Shown here: one piece after another, positions 30,139 through 40,694 of the stretch
Numbering within the stretch: the stretch's first letter is position 1
How the letters are laid out: every line of letters begins with the position of its first letter
DNA from: Phaeosaccion multiseriatum
Lineage: Eukaryota > Ochrophyta, other classes
Direction of reading: 5' to 3'
NCBI GenBank assembly: GCA_965112735.1
Contig: OZ218958.1
Location: forward strand, 1,612,001 to 1,676,000
Length of the DNA stretch: 64,000 nucleotides
Notes under the pieces: generated by a model
The model's input: only the letters and a program-made list of their open reading frames with translations
The model's database searches: none
What the model was told of the DNA's origin: nothing
Translations under genes and position numbers: made by a program

Positions 30139-30375
30139 CTCGCCCTTGGAGATGCCAAAGCTGAGGCCGTTCACTGCCACCACCTTGGCTGCCTCGCTCC
30201 CCCTTGCTTTCACCGAGGCATTTGGATAGACCTTTCGTAGCCTCTCCAGCCGCACCACATCCTTCGCTGCTGCTGACTCTCCTGATAAGACCCTTGACTC
30301 TTCACGGAGGACGTCGATGTCGTCGTCGGAGGGAGGCAGGGGGAGACGGAGGGGTGGCGGAGGAGGATGTGGTGT
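30139..30375 (-). pseudogene. ABCA-type ABC transporter, single exon fragment (left arm, frame intact)
   Basis: A 79-codon exon in phase 0 with acceptor cttcccgcag and donor gtgagtgg. It reads a Pro-rich lead, DDDIDVLREESRVLSGES, AAKDVVRLERLRKVYPNA and KVVAVNGLSFGISKGE. This is the stretch just before Walker A in ABCA-family nucleotide-binding domains (V.NGLSF.. KGE, followed by CFG(F/L)LG.NGAGKTT). No Walker A exon follows within 1.5 kb, so it is an isolated gene fragment. The reading frame is intact here, unlike the right-arm copy. Confidence 0.7.
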
Positions 30376-30589
30376 CTGCGGGAAGAAGGGGGAGGGGAAG
30401 TGGGGAGGGGGGGGGGGGGTGGAGGGGAGAGGGAGGGGGGTGAGAGAGCGACGAGAGGGAGGGGGGGAGGGAGGGAGGGAAGGGAGAGAGAGGGGGGGCG
30501 CAGCGACATTTTTGGCGAGTTAGCTAAAAGGGCCCCCTTGCTTTGGCAAAAATACGCACCCCCCTGGATTTCCTGTCTTTGTTTTCTCC

Positions 30590-31683
30590 CCCCCCGCGCG
30601 AGCCATTCGAATCGAGATGGCGACGCGGCGGCAGTGCCCTGCCTCCTCGCCCGCCCTTCGCGGATGAGCTGCGGAAGTGGCGCGACAATGGGTTCGCCAT
30701 GGAGACGGTGATGGCGGCCGGGGACGCCCAATTCGGGAAAGAGAAGTGGGAGAAAGGCAACGGCCGGACCAGCCTTCGTCAAGTACCTCTTTTCGGAGGC
30801 GGAGGCGGAGGAGGCCCACGCCCTTTCCCCGCCCCCGGAGCTTCGGCCATCCTCAAGTACGGCCGCGGTCCGCCGCCGTCACCGCCCGCTCGGACACTCG
30901 GCGAGCGCGGACACTCTCAGCGACGACTCGGAGAGTGGGATGGATGCATGTCGACGGAGCTGCCCACGGGGAGGAGCTCTCCCAGCCGATGTCGCAGCTT
31001 TCCGTGGACGAGGGGGGTGGGGAGCAAAGGGCCGTACAGAAGAGGCCGCGATCAGCGTCAGGGGACGAGTCCAACGGCAGGTCCCTCGTGGACGCCATAC
31101 TAGACACGGAGGGCTCGGAGGAGGAGTGCGACATTGGTCTTGACCTTGACGTCTCGGGCCACTCGCAGAGGGACGAGGAGACGGATCCTGACACCCCGGC
31201 CTTCCGGGATGTGTTTGGCGACACCAATGTCCAAGGCACGAACGACGCGCTCCGGGCTGTGGTTGAGAAGGCGGTCATCCCGGCGCATGGGGGGCTGGAC
31301 AAAGTGCACGCCTCCTTTGTGACCATGCAGTACCCCCCTGGCAAAAGGGGTTGCAAGTATCAGAACATCCACGAGTTTCTGCAAAACGTCGAGGCCGAGG
31401 GGAGCGAAGGCGAAGGGGGCGAAGCTGGTCATGTATTCGAATGTATGCCGCCAGCATCGAGAAGAAGAAGACGGGCCAACCCCACGCCCATGTTCTCGTG
31501 GTCCTGGCCAGTGACGGGGACACAAACGTGCACACAATTGCGCGCCAGCCAGTGAATGCAGGAGCTCAAGCGGCGGTGGGTGAAGCACGGAGGCTCAGCG
31601 GCCTTCAGTCGGTTCCGGCCCCAGCCCATCACCAACCTGGAGGCAGACATCATGGCCCACAACATCATCGTGGTCCTCATCTA
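30590..31683 (+). other. Unidentified coding remnant inside the palindrome
   Basis: Protein-like + strand segments in shifting frames: FADELRKWRDNGFAMETVMA and AQFGKEKWEKGNG (about 30650-30762), SEAEAEEAHALSPPP, ADTLSDDSESGMD, then 30950-31470 reading LSQPMSQLSVDEGGGEQ, RSLVDAILDTEGSEEECDIG and KRGCKYQNIHEFLQNVEAEG, and finally IEKKKTGQPHAHVLVVLASD. Frame breaks coincide with 4-nt insertions (ccgg near 30763; catg/atgc near 30945). The GQPHAHVLVVL stretch resembles the His-x-His surroundings of Helitron-type Rep proteins (HUH), but this is a weak, motif-only resemblance. In the right arm the first segments are in frame (119 codons, 32261-31902 on the minus strand). Not expressed as an intact gene here. 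Confidence 0.35.
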
Positions 31684-32427
31684 GGATGAGGACCACGATG
31701 ATGTTGTGGGCCATGATGTCTGCCTCCAGGTTGGTGATGGGCTGGGGCCGGAACCTGATAACCTGATGTCTGCCTCCAGGTTGGTGATGGGCTGGGGCCG
31801 GAACCGACTGAAGGCCGCTGAGCCTCCGTGCTTCACCCACCGCCGCTTGAGCTCCTGCATCCACTGGCTGGCGCGCAATTGCGTGCACGTTTGTGCCCCT
31901 GTCACTGGCCAGGACCACGAGAACATGGGCGTGGGGTTGGCCCGGCCGTACTTGAGGATGGCCGAAGCTCCGGGGGCGGGGAAGGGGCGTGGGCCTCCTC
32001 CGCCTCCGCCTCCGAAAAGAGGTACTTGACGAAGGCTGGTCCGTTGCCTTTCTCCCACTTCTCTTTCCCGAATTGGGCGTCCCCGGCCGCCATCACCGTC
32101 TCCATGGCGAACCCATTGTCGCGCCACTTCCGCAGCTCATCCGCGAAGGGCGGGCGAGGAGGCTGGGCACTGCCGCCGCGTCGCCATCTCGATTCGAATG
32201 GCTCGCGCGGGAGAGAAGAAAGACAGGAAATCCAGGGGGGTGCGTATTTTTGCCAAAGCAAGGGGGCCCTTAGCTAACTCGCCAAAAATGTCGCTGCGCC
32301 CCCCCTCTCTCTCCCTTCCCTCCCTCCCTCCCCCCCTCCCTCTCGTCGCTCTCTCACCCCCCTCCCTCTCCCCTCCACCCCCCCCCCGCGCCCCCCTCCC
32401 CACTTCCCCTCCCCCTTCTTCCCGCAG

Positions 32428-32662
32428 ACACCAGCCACATCCTCCTCCGCCACCCCTCCGTCTCCCCCCCTCCTCCCCCCGACGACATCAACGTCCTCCG
32501 TGAAGAGTCAAGGGTCTTATCAGGAGAGTCAGCAGCAGCGAAGGATGTGGTGCGGCTGGAGAGGCTACGAAAGGTCTATCCAAATGCCTCGGTGAAAGCA
32601 AGGGGGAGGCAGCCAAGGTGGTGGCAGTGAACGGCCTCAGCTTTGGCATCTCCAAGGGCGAG
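32428..32662 (+). pseudogene. ABCA-type transporter exon fragment (right arm, frame broken)
   Basis: Complementary copy of the left-arm exon with the same splice sites (cccgcag / gtgagtgg). Relative to it, there is a gcca insertion near 32434, length changes in the C-runs near 32465-32480, and loss of 4 nt (cgag) near 32609. These destroy the reading frame before AVNGLSFGISKGE. No following exon is present. Confidence 0.7.
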
Positions 32663-32875
32663 GTGAGTGGAGTGGATGGGTGAGTGGATATGTGTGTGTG
32701 ACTGAGTGGCACGGGAAGCGTGCAGCGGACGAAATATGTAGCTATTTAATAAAATGTTGGGATGCATCGGTTTGGTAGCTAGATAGTACGGGAAAGGGGG
32801 GCGGGAAGGCCCCAACCTCTCAACCCACTCAGTTAGTTGGTTGGTTACTTAGTTAGTTCTCCACTAGTTAGTTCA

Positions 32876-34836
32876 CTAGTTCTCCACAAAGGGCGGCACC
32901 TGGCCTTGGCCACTGCTATCGAAGATGCCCTCCTTCCTCCTCGACGCGAAGTGCTGTTTGGGTGCCTCCCACGCGCCCACGTCTGGACTGCTGTGCTGCG
33001 ATGTCCCTGGGCGACCCCCTCCCCCTCCATAGCCCGGGCCGGGGTTGTTCTCTCTGAAGCGGGGTGTGGAGTAGAACTGACTAGTCTGGTGGTAGCTGAA
33101 GGAGTCGGCCTCTGGCTTGTGCAGGCAGCTCATCCCACCTCCCCCTTCCCCTCCTCCATCTCCTCCTCCTTCTTGTCCCCCTTCGTCCTCCTCGTGACAG
33201 AAGACCCAGGACAGCACGTCGTGCTTCGCCCACGCCTTTCCCGTGGAGCTCGTAAAGCCCACGTAGGCAGTGTCTTGCGCGAGCCCGAGGAGATGCGGGA
33301 GGTTGAGGGGTATGGCGAGGAGGGGAGTATCGGTGTATACCCCATTGTCTACCCACACCTATAGGCATATGGGTAGCAGGCAAAGATAGGGGGGTCAAAG
33401 GGGTTCAGTTCGGGGGGTGAGCGAGTGGACTGACTGGATGGCTACGGAGAGGGTTTGGGTCCAGCAAAGGGGGAGGGAAGTGAGTCACCACTCTCCGCCA
33501 GACCACTACTTCAACGTCACACATAAAATTGTAACTACTTCCCAACGGAACTACTTGGACTATTTAACTACTCAACCGCGACCTACTTGACTACTCAACG
33601 TACCACCAACGTGCCAAGCCGTCGCTGCTCGCCTGCGTCCACCACGTAGGGCTCCAGGGCCGGGGAGAAGGTGAAGCTGCTGATGTATTGTGTGGCGAGG
33701 TGGTCAAAGTAACACACCTTGATCTGAGGGTTGGGTATATATTATGTATGTGTGTGTGTGTGTGTGTGAGGGAGGAGGATGTGGGGGTGGGGGTGGGGTG
33801 GCGGCGTGTGTCTGTGTGTGTGTGTGTGTGTGTGTCTCCCTCTATCTCTCTCTCTGTCTCTGTGTGTGTGTATAGAAACCTCCATCTACTTACAACACGC
33901 ACGCACGCACGCGCACACACACGTTCTCCACCCTGTTGCCCCCTCCCTCCTTCGTTGACTTACCAAGTGATGCTTGCCGTCCCCGAGGTCGACAGCTCTG
34001 GGGGTTCCCAGCTCCGTAAAAGCCAAGGCGGAGTTGTTCCCACCGCTAGCACTGCCACTACTACTAGCCCTTACGCTGTTTCCACCCGAGTGGATGGCCA
34101 CATGATCATATAGGAGGTCACTGCTGTTGGTCCCCGCATTGTACCACATGTCGAGCTCCACGGCGAGCGAGTTCTGAATGCCTCCATAGCCCATCTGCTG
34201 GCCGCTCTCCCCGAGTGCTACTGCCTCCTGCGGGTCTCCATGGAGCACAAACGCCAGGCCATCCCCCCCCCGCACGCTGCAGCTTCGGTGCCTGGCAGTG
34301 CTAAAGTAAGGGTCCCTGTGCTCTGTGCAGTGGCGGCTGTGGTCCGTCACCTGAAACGTGAACATGGTCTCGAAGCCCCGGGTCACCGTCACTGGCTGGT
34401 CGTACCACATGGCCCCCGCCTTGCCTGGCAGGGATGGCGTCAAGCGGGCGCGATTCCTGCACCGCTTGCTGGCAGCGTCGGGTGACTCCCGGATCTCTCT
34501 TCGATGACCAAAGGCAGCCTGACCGTCCGAGATGGCCTGCAGCTCATCCTGGGAGTTGGTCACTGTCGTGGTCGTCACCCAGCTGTCCGGTGTCTCCCCC
34601 ACTTCTTCGGGTAGAGAGCCAAGGAAAGTATCTCCGTCGCCTTGCACGTCACCGTACGACAGAGAGGACATGTTCACACAGGCGGAGGTGGTGGCACTAC
34701 CCACAAAGCTGAGGCCGAGCGTGTCGTTAAAGTCCACATAGACAAAGTCCGCCCGTGCAAGCAGCCTCCCTCTCCCTTGAAACGATGCGGTCAGCTGCAA
34801 GGCGACGATGCACCAAAAGACCCCGCGCAGCGTCAT
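32876..34836 (-). CDS. Secreted L-type (legume-like) lectin
   Basis: Three phase-0 exons: 34836-33964, 33723-33607, 33358-32876; about 490 residues (an in-frame ATG at 34929 would add 31). The N-terminus TLRGVFWCIVALQLTA is a good signal peptide. Lectin hallmarks follow in order: FNDTLGLSFVGSA; VTRGFETMFTFQVTDHS; CSVRGGDGLAFVLHG; GYGGIQNSLAVELDMWYNAG with DLLYDHVAIHSGG; AVDLGDGKHHL; FTFSPALEPYVVDAG; and LPHLLGLAQDTAYVGFTSST followed by KHDVLSWVF. These are the beta-sandwich and metal/carbohydrate-loop strands of L-type lectins. No membrane helix is seen after the domain; the tail is Gly/Ser/Pro-rich. Ligand unknown; probably secretory pathway or extracellular. Divergent from the SET-domain gene. 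Confidence 0.88.
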
Positions 34837-35243
34837 CGCCCTGCGGCTGCTACTGCTTCTACTATTACTGCTGCTGCTGCTACTGCTTCTTGCATAACCT
34901 GCGTTGCGGCGCCTGCTGAGGAGCGGCATATTTTCTCTCCCTTCTCTATGACTACAGCTGGTAGGAGGAGCGGTGGGGCCACAGCTGCAAGAGAGTGGTG
35001 GGGCCACAGCTGCAAGACTTAGTGGTGGTGGTGGTGGTGGTGGTAGATTTTCGAGTCCAGGGGGTAGCGGTGGTGGTGGTGGGTGGAGGAGGAGGAGGAG
35101 GAGGAGGAGGAGAAGGGGGGGGAGAAAGATGTAGAGTCCCCTTCCGTATCCCTTCCGCCTAACGGCCCGCCATCTGTGATAACGATCGAAGCGCCAACAA
35201 GCCAGCCAGACCACAGGTGTGTCGTCTGGGCGTCTGAGAGAAG
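34837..35243. promoter_or_regulatory. Divergent promoter region of lectin and SET-domain genes
   Basis: About 400 bp between start codons. Contains (TGC/TAC)n-like triplets at 34845-34890, a 27-bp tandem duplication of gtggggccacagctgcaaga at about 34972-35020, (ggt)n at 35022-35045 and (gga)n at 35085-35115. Part may be 5' UTR of either gene. No specific factor site is recognised. Confidence 0.45.
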
Positions 35244-37481
35244 ATGGAGAACGCCGTGGCTGCCGACGCGCTTCAAGGAAGCCTTCTTCTTGACTGGGTG
35301 CTGGCTGGGGGTGGTGCGGTGTCGTCCAATGTGGCAGTGAGGGACAGAGGTGGGAAAATGCAACTTTGCTTGGAGGCTGCTGCCCCCATTGTCAAAGGCG
35401 ATGCCATCATGAGTGTGCCCTTGGCGCTGTGCCTGACGGTGGAGAGTGCGAGAGCGAGTGTGGAGCTGAAGCCCATCTTCGAGAGCAATGCGTGGCTGCT
35501 GCAGGAGGGCGTCCAGGACGAGGTGCGTGGAGAGAGAGGAAGGGGGGCAGAAAGCTAAGCGCAGCAGCCAAGGAGAGACTGCCTTAAGGGGGGCAACACC
35601 TGCTCGGTCGTCAAGAGTACCCATGTTGCGCCACCTCTGCCTGCCTGCGTGCGTGCTTGCCTCTGCTCCTTTGCTCTCTTCTGCCCGCCGTCTGTGCCTG
35701 GCGACTCTGCAGGTACTCGCCATGCACCTCATGGTGGAGAGGCTCAAGGGGAAAGAGTCGCACTGGGCAGCATACATCGACACGCTCGTAACAGCTGAGA
35801 TGGACACGCCACTGTTCTGGGAGGAGGACGAAGCCAAGTGGCTGGAGGGCGGCATGGTGGGAACGCTCTCCAAGATGCTGCACAGGTAAAGGCGATTAAG
35901 CTTCTATACAAAGCAAAACAAAGCAGATTTAAGAAAGAGCAAGAGCAAAGTAGAGTAGACAAAGTAGAGCAGAGTGGACCAAAGCAGAGAAGAGTAGACC
36001 AAAGCAAGAACAAGAGCAAGAGCAAGAACCGTCCCTTGTCGAGCCAAGTCTCGTTCGTGTCCGCTGTTCACCTCGATTCTTCTGAGGTTTCTCTCCCCAA
36101 CCCCCTCCTCCTCCTCCTCCTCCTCCTCCTCCTCCTCCTTTTCCTCCTCCTCCTCCTCCTCCTCCTCCTCCTCCTCTTCTTCTTCTTCTTCTTCTTCTTC
36201 TTCTTCTTCTTCTTCTTCTTCTTCTTCTTCTTCTTCTTCTTCTTCTTCTTCTTCTTCTTCTTCTTCTTCTTCTTCTTCTTCTTCTTCTTCTTCTTCTTCT
36301 TCTTCTTCTTCTTCTACTACTACTCCTACTCCCCCCCCCCGCAGACAAGTATTGAGTGACTGGAACAGCCTTCACGCTCCGCTGGCACAGGCCTTTCCAG
36401 AGGTCCTGGGGCAGACCAGTCTGGAGCTTTATTTGTGGGCGCTTTCCAGCATTTGGAGCAGGGCCTTTGGATATCACACACAGGAGGAGGAGAAGGAGAC
36501 CAAGGAGGACCAGCGCAAAGAGCAGCATGAGGGGAAGGAGGAGGCGGCGAAGCTTGATTACCGTTACAGAAGGTGCTTAGTACCTCTGGTGAATGCTGCC
36601 AATCACGACCCAAGAGCCGGGCGAGAGCTGGCGGAGGTTGTGAGCTTCTACGAGGAGGCACAGAGCTTCCGAGTGACGGCGGGGCACAACTGCGCGACGG
36701 GGCAGCAGCTCTACATTCTGTACGGGCCTTACACCAACGCCAAGCTTCTGTACACTTACGGATTTGTTCTCTTTGACGAGTTTGAGTTTGAGGAAGAGAA
36801 GGAAGAAGACAAGGGGGGTGGTGGTGGTGGTGGTGGTGGAGGAGAGGGAGGAGCAGGAGGAGGAGGAGGAGGACGAGGAGGAGGAGCAGGAGGAGGAGCA
36901 GGAGGAGAAGCAGGACGGGGAGGAGGAGGAGGAGGAGGAGGAGGAGGAGCAGGAGCAGGAGGAGGAGAAGGACGAGGAGCCGGAGGAGGAGCAGAGGTTG
37001 AGACGCGCCAACCCAAGTGCAGGCGGAAGAACCCGTTCCGCGGCCTGGACTACTGGGTCTCGCTCCCGCCCTCCATCTCGGGATATGAAGCCAAGGTCTG
37101 CCTGCTCCAGTCCCACGCCTCTGTGGTGGAGCAAAAGTACGACTTTAGTGGCACCATTACAGGGGATGGCGTGTCCAAGGCGTTGCTTGCCACCATGCGT
37201 GTCATCAACCTGGAGGGGGAGGAGGAGCTGGAAGGTAAGGAGGAGGGAGGGAGGAAGGGTGGGTGGGTGGGTGGAAGGGTGGAAGGAGAAGGGGTGAGTG
37301 GGTAGGTGGATGGCTGGCAGTGGATGGGGAGGGGGAGGCGGTGCAGAGAGGGGCAAGAGGAGTGTTTACATGGCAATCGAACGAAGCAGAGAAGATACGC
37401 ACGGCCTTAAGGTTAGGTCGACGGTCTCGTCTTGTCTCTCCACCTCTCACCACCCACCCCTTCTTCTTCTTCTTCTTCTTC

Positions 37482-37552
<71 letters not shown>

Positions 37553-37561
37553 ATTGTTGTT

Positions 37562-37600
<39 letters not shown>

Positions 37601-37626
37601 GCTGTTGCTGTTGTTGTTGTTGTTGC

Positions 37627-37657
<31 letters not shown>

Positions 37658-37843
37658 CTTCTTCTTTTGCTCTCTCTCTGCCCTCCCCTCTCCCTCCTTC
37701 TCTATCGTCCCCTCTCTCCCCCCCCCCCCTCCCGCAGAAACCGCAGCAGCGAGAGCCTTTCGAGGGGAGATGGTGAGCGTGCGAAACGAGAGAGCCGCTC
37801 TCAGCCACCTTAAGCAACAGCTCGAGGCCAAACCAGGAAGGTA

Positions 37844-37874
<31 letters not shown>

Positions 37875-38180
37875 GAGGAGGGAGAGGCGAGGGCGGGAGG
37901 CATTGAGAGGACAATCCAAGACTACGAGCTGCAGCTGCACCAGTGTCTGTGCCGAGAGGTGGAGCACGGGTCAGGGGCAGGGGCAGGGGCAGCGTCAGGG
38001 TCAGGGTCAGGGTCAGGGTCAGGGTCAGGGTCACACCGCTTCGCCATGGCCCTTCAGGTGAAACTCGACGAGATGCGTGTGGTGCGGGACACCATTGCCT
38101 TCCTGAGCAGGGAGGGGGAGGCGCTAGACAGGCTGGGGGAGGGATACAGAACAATAGACGGGAGAGCTACCGGGCAATAG
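35244..38180 (+). CDS. SET-domain protein lysine methyltransferase (Rubisco LSMT / SETD3-SETD6 class)
   Basis: Four exons: 35244-35522, 35713-35885, 36345-37234, 37738-38180; 594 residues. The N-terminus LLLDWVLAGGGAVSSNVAV and KGDAIMSVPLALCLTVE resembles the start of LSMT-type SET domains. LVPLVNAANHDPRAG (about residue 228) carries the Asn-His motif, and QQLYILYGPYTNAKLLYTYG supplies the catalytic Tyr region, followed by the family's YGF. A ~70-residue Glu/Gly insertion encoded by a (GGA)n tract comes next. The C-terminal half (RGLDYWVSLPPSISGYEAK...) fits the Rubis-subs-bind helical domain, ending in a (Gly-Ser)n stretch from a ggtcag repeat at 37975-38030. Predicted SAM-dependent lysine (or His) methyltransferase; substrate unknown. 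Confidence 0.85.
36103..36316. repeat. (CCT)n switching to (CTT)n in SET-gene intron 2
   Basis: About 25 cct units, then about 46 ctt units, just before acceptor cccgcag. A compound triplet tract serving as polypyrimidine tract. Confidence 0.98.
37461..37668. repeat. (CTT)n then (GTT)n in SET-gene intron 3
   Basis: A short ctt block, about 60 gtt units with att/gct variants, then ctt again and ccct pyrimidines before cccgcag. Confidence 0.97.
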
Positions 38181-38366
38181 TAATAGAGGGACGCTCTCAG
38201 ACCTGTTGAGAGGGACAAGGCTCAGAAGGAGGCAGGCTGTCTGTGGTGTAGGGTGTCACTCAGTCAGCCCAGCAGGAGGAGGGGATGAGAGGGCGAGTTG
38301 GTTTGCCGCTGAGAGGCAAAGCAAGTAGTAAGCCAGTGTGAGCCAAGGAGGGGGGGAAGAAGAAGG

Positions 38367-38412
38367 CAAGGGTACTTAAAGTAAACAACGTTGTTTACTT
38401 TAAGTACCCTTG
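38367..38412. mobile_element. Minimal DNA-transposon relic: back-to-back 23-bp terminal inverted repeats with target duplication
   Basis: A perfect 46-bp palindrome, each arm beginning CAAGGGTACTTAAAG. It is flanked by aagaagg on both sides (38360-38366 and 38413-38419), extendable to an 8-bp gaagaagg duplication if one terminal base is assigned to the target. CA(A/G)GG-type termini and 8-bp duplications are characteristic of the hAT superfamily, so this looks like a hAT-type element reduced to its two ends. The 23-nt arm recurs alone at 38784-38806. Confidence 0.6.
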
Positions 38413-38660
38413 AAGAAGGTTCAGGCGGTCAAGGTTTCAGTTTCAACAAAAGGAAGAGACAAATACATGAGTGTGTGAACGTGTTGCGGTTCCGAACGAT
38501 CCAACGGACAGTGTCGACAGTGGCACAGGCAGTAAGCCGCGTATATATGTGTGTGCGTGAGTGTGTGTGCGATTGAAACAGGCCGACCCAACGGACACCA
38601 CCAGTCACCTGTGTGCACCTCTTCCTGGAAGTAGTTGCCAATTCTCCATTTCTTCCCCTG

Positions 38661-38701
<41 letters not shown>

Positions 38702-38783
38702 TGTGTTGTGTGTGTGTGTGTGTGTGTTGTGTGTCTGTGTGTGTGTGTGTGTGTGCCCAGAGACGATACCTGCATAGAAGAAT

Positions 38784-38806
38784 CAAGGGTACTTAAAGTA
38801 AACAAC
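38784..38806 (+). repeat. Solo copy of the 23-bp terminal inverted repeat
   Basis: Exact match to the left arm of 38367-38389. With the right arm of that palindrome (38390-38412) it also brackets a 417-bp interval as inverted repeats, so an alternative reading is a 417-bp MITE with inward-facing ends. Confidence 0.7.
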
Positions 38807-39090
38807 GAATCCGAAAAGGGAGAATCGCGCCGAACCAGTTTCAGCTCGTTAGCCCAAACAGAGCTGGTGTGGGGGTAAGATGTTGTAAAACAGGGAAGAA
38901 TGTGGCGATGCACACAGACGATCGATTGGTAGAGTCTCACCTCCATCTGTTGCGCATCACGAGCGAGCGGTGGCAAGCTAAGACGAGCGAGGCGGTGTGA
39001 GAGGAAGGATTCTTGTTGGCTTTGAGGACGAACGGCCCGAGCGAACAAGCACACAAGAGGAAAAGTGGAGAATTGTGGGTGCGCCATCAG

Positions 39091-40662
39091 ATGAAGTGGC
39101 GGAAACTATGGGAAATCTTAGCAGGAGCTGAAGCAATACTGGTGGCCTCTTCTATCGGTGCGAACGCAGCTAGTCCGGTCGTGCGTGTTGAAGCCTTCAC
39201 CGGCGCGCATTCCTCTCTCGGCACCAATACCAGCGATGGAGCGTGGTCGGAGGGCATCATCCCGGCCACGTTCTTCCACCCTGAGGCAGCCTACTGTAAG
39301 TTGGGGGATCTGTCAAAGAGTAGGCTGTCACTTCACCCTACTAACGTCTCTATCCTTGCCTTTCCCTCCCTCTGTTCCCTCTCCTCGCACTCCCTCAACG
39401 ACAAGATATCGTGGGCTCCTCCTCTGATGAGTTGCTGGAGTTTTGGCAGCCTTTCGGTGAACTGGAGGGGGGCTTGTCAATCGCAGCGGTTCACCTCGAC
39501 GTCGCCAAAGACCTAGTGCAGACGATGGCAGGTACGAGAGGTAACGAGAGGGCAGGAGGCCGAGTGATACTGTAATGTCCCGAAACCAATTGCTACTGAG
39601 CCCACAAGGAGCCCACCAAGAGCCCACACGAGCTCGTCGTCAGCCGTAACACCTGTAGCGAATAGCTAGCCTACTGCGCCGATTGTTCGCCCGCTCTCGA
39701 CTTCAATGCCTGATTCTCTGCTCTCCCCCTCCTCTTCTCTCCCCCACGCCCTGCTTTTTCGGCCGACCCTTTGTCAGACACCGGAAACGCCATGGCCATC
39801 AAAGTCGTCAACGCAGGGTGGGACAATGTTAGTTGCCATCAAATAGGGTCATAATTTGGTGGTATACATGGACATTGTATGAGGGAACGAACAGCGTCTT
39901 CTAACACTCCCAGAACAACTGCTACTCTGGTCAATGCATTGACAGGTGGCCAACCAAGAGATTTGTACAAATGAGAGCCCCGACTGTCCGGCACTTATCA
40001 TGCTCGGCACGACCCAGGTCGCCACCAGGTCAGTCGTGTCGTGTGAGTTAGTGTCTGGAAGATTGCTCACGAGAAAGAAGAGGGTTGTTGTATATGTATA
40101 TACATACGGGACTGTGAGGCTCTTAGTCGCTCCACCGCTCCCTGCCCACCCGTCTGTGGCTCCCTCTCTTCAGATTCGAATCGGGGATCACGGAGCCCCT
40201 CACGGATTATCTAAATGAATGGGCTCAAGAAAACGGCTATACGCTCACGGGTACAAGTACTTACATTATCCCCTTAATTTTCATTCAACTAGATTCATTT
40301 TGTAGGGATGACAAATCTCCACCCAACTATCCACCCTTGTCTCCTCCACGCACGCATCAGATGACTTTAGCAAATCCTACTTCTACGACTTCAACATGAA
40401 GGGGTGAGTGATCCGAGTGAAGGGGGCCCCGGTTTACCACTGTTCACGCCCCTGCTTCCACCGCCTCTCCTCGCTTACCGTAACCCTCTCTCTCTGCGGT
40501 TGGTGGTGGGTGGTTACGCCTTCCTCTTCCGCATATAGAGATCTCTTTGCGCCGCCATACCCCCTGCCCCCATACTCGTTCCCCCTTCATCCATTGCCGA
40601 GACCGCGTCGTCTCACCTGACACCTTTCCCTGAACCTAATCCGCGCAACATACTTACATACG

Positions 40663-40694
<32 letters not shown>

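Larger units (their letters stand above)
30108..32692. repeat. 2.6-kb imperfect palindrome (foldback) with 3-nt centre
   Basis: Left outer arm 30108-30866 matches the complement of 31945-32692; left inner arm 31475-31683 matches 31684-31944. The centre at about 31680-31684 is gtcctcatc-tag-gatgaggac. The arms differ by substitutions, several 4-nt indels, a ~50-bp tandem duplication in the right inner arm (31752-31803) and a 608-bp segment (30867-31474) present only on the left. The junction missing that segment shows 1-2 bp microhomology. Each outer end carries one exon of an ABCA-type transporter. It could be a foldback element, a breakage-fusion inversion or an assembly artefact; the structural differences argue against a simple read artefact. 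Confidence 0.85.
38181..39090. other. Intergenic between SET-domain gene and receptor gene
   Basis: No gene seen. Holds the palindromic TIR element (38367-38412), a solitary TIR half (38784-38806), a CT/GT microsatellite (38662-38756) and presumed receptor promoter/5' UTR after about 38900. Confidence 0.5.

Noticed and set aside
30677-31555. 292-residue intact gene on the plus strand
   Set aside because: Its first ~90 residues are the wrong frame relative to the protein-like segments; the apparent ORF spans a frame break, so it is treated as a remnant.
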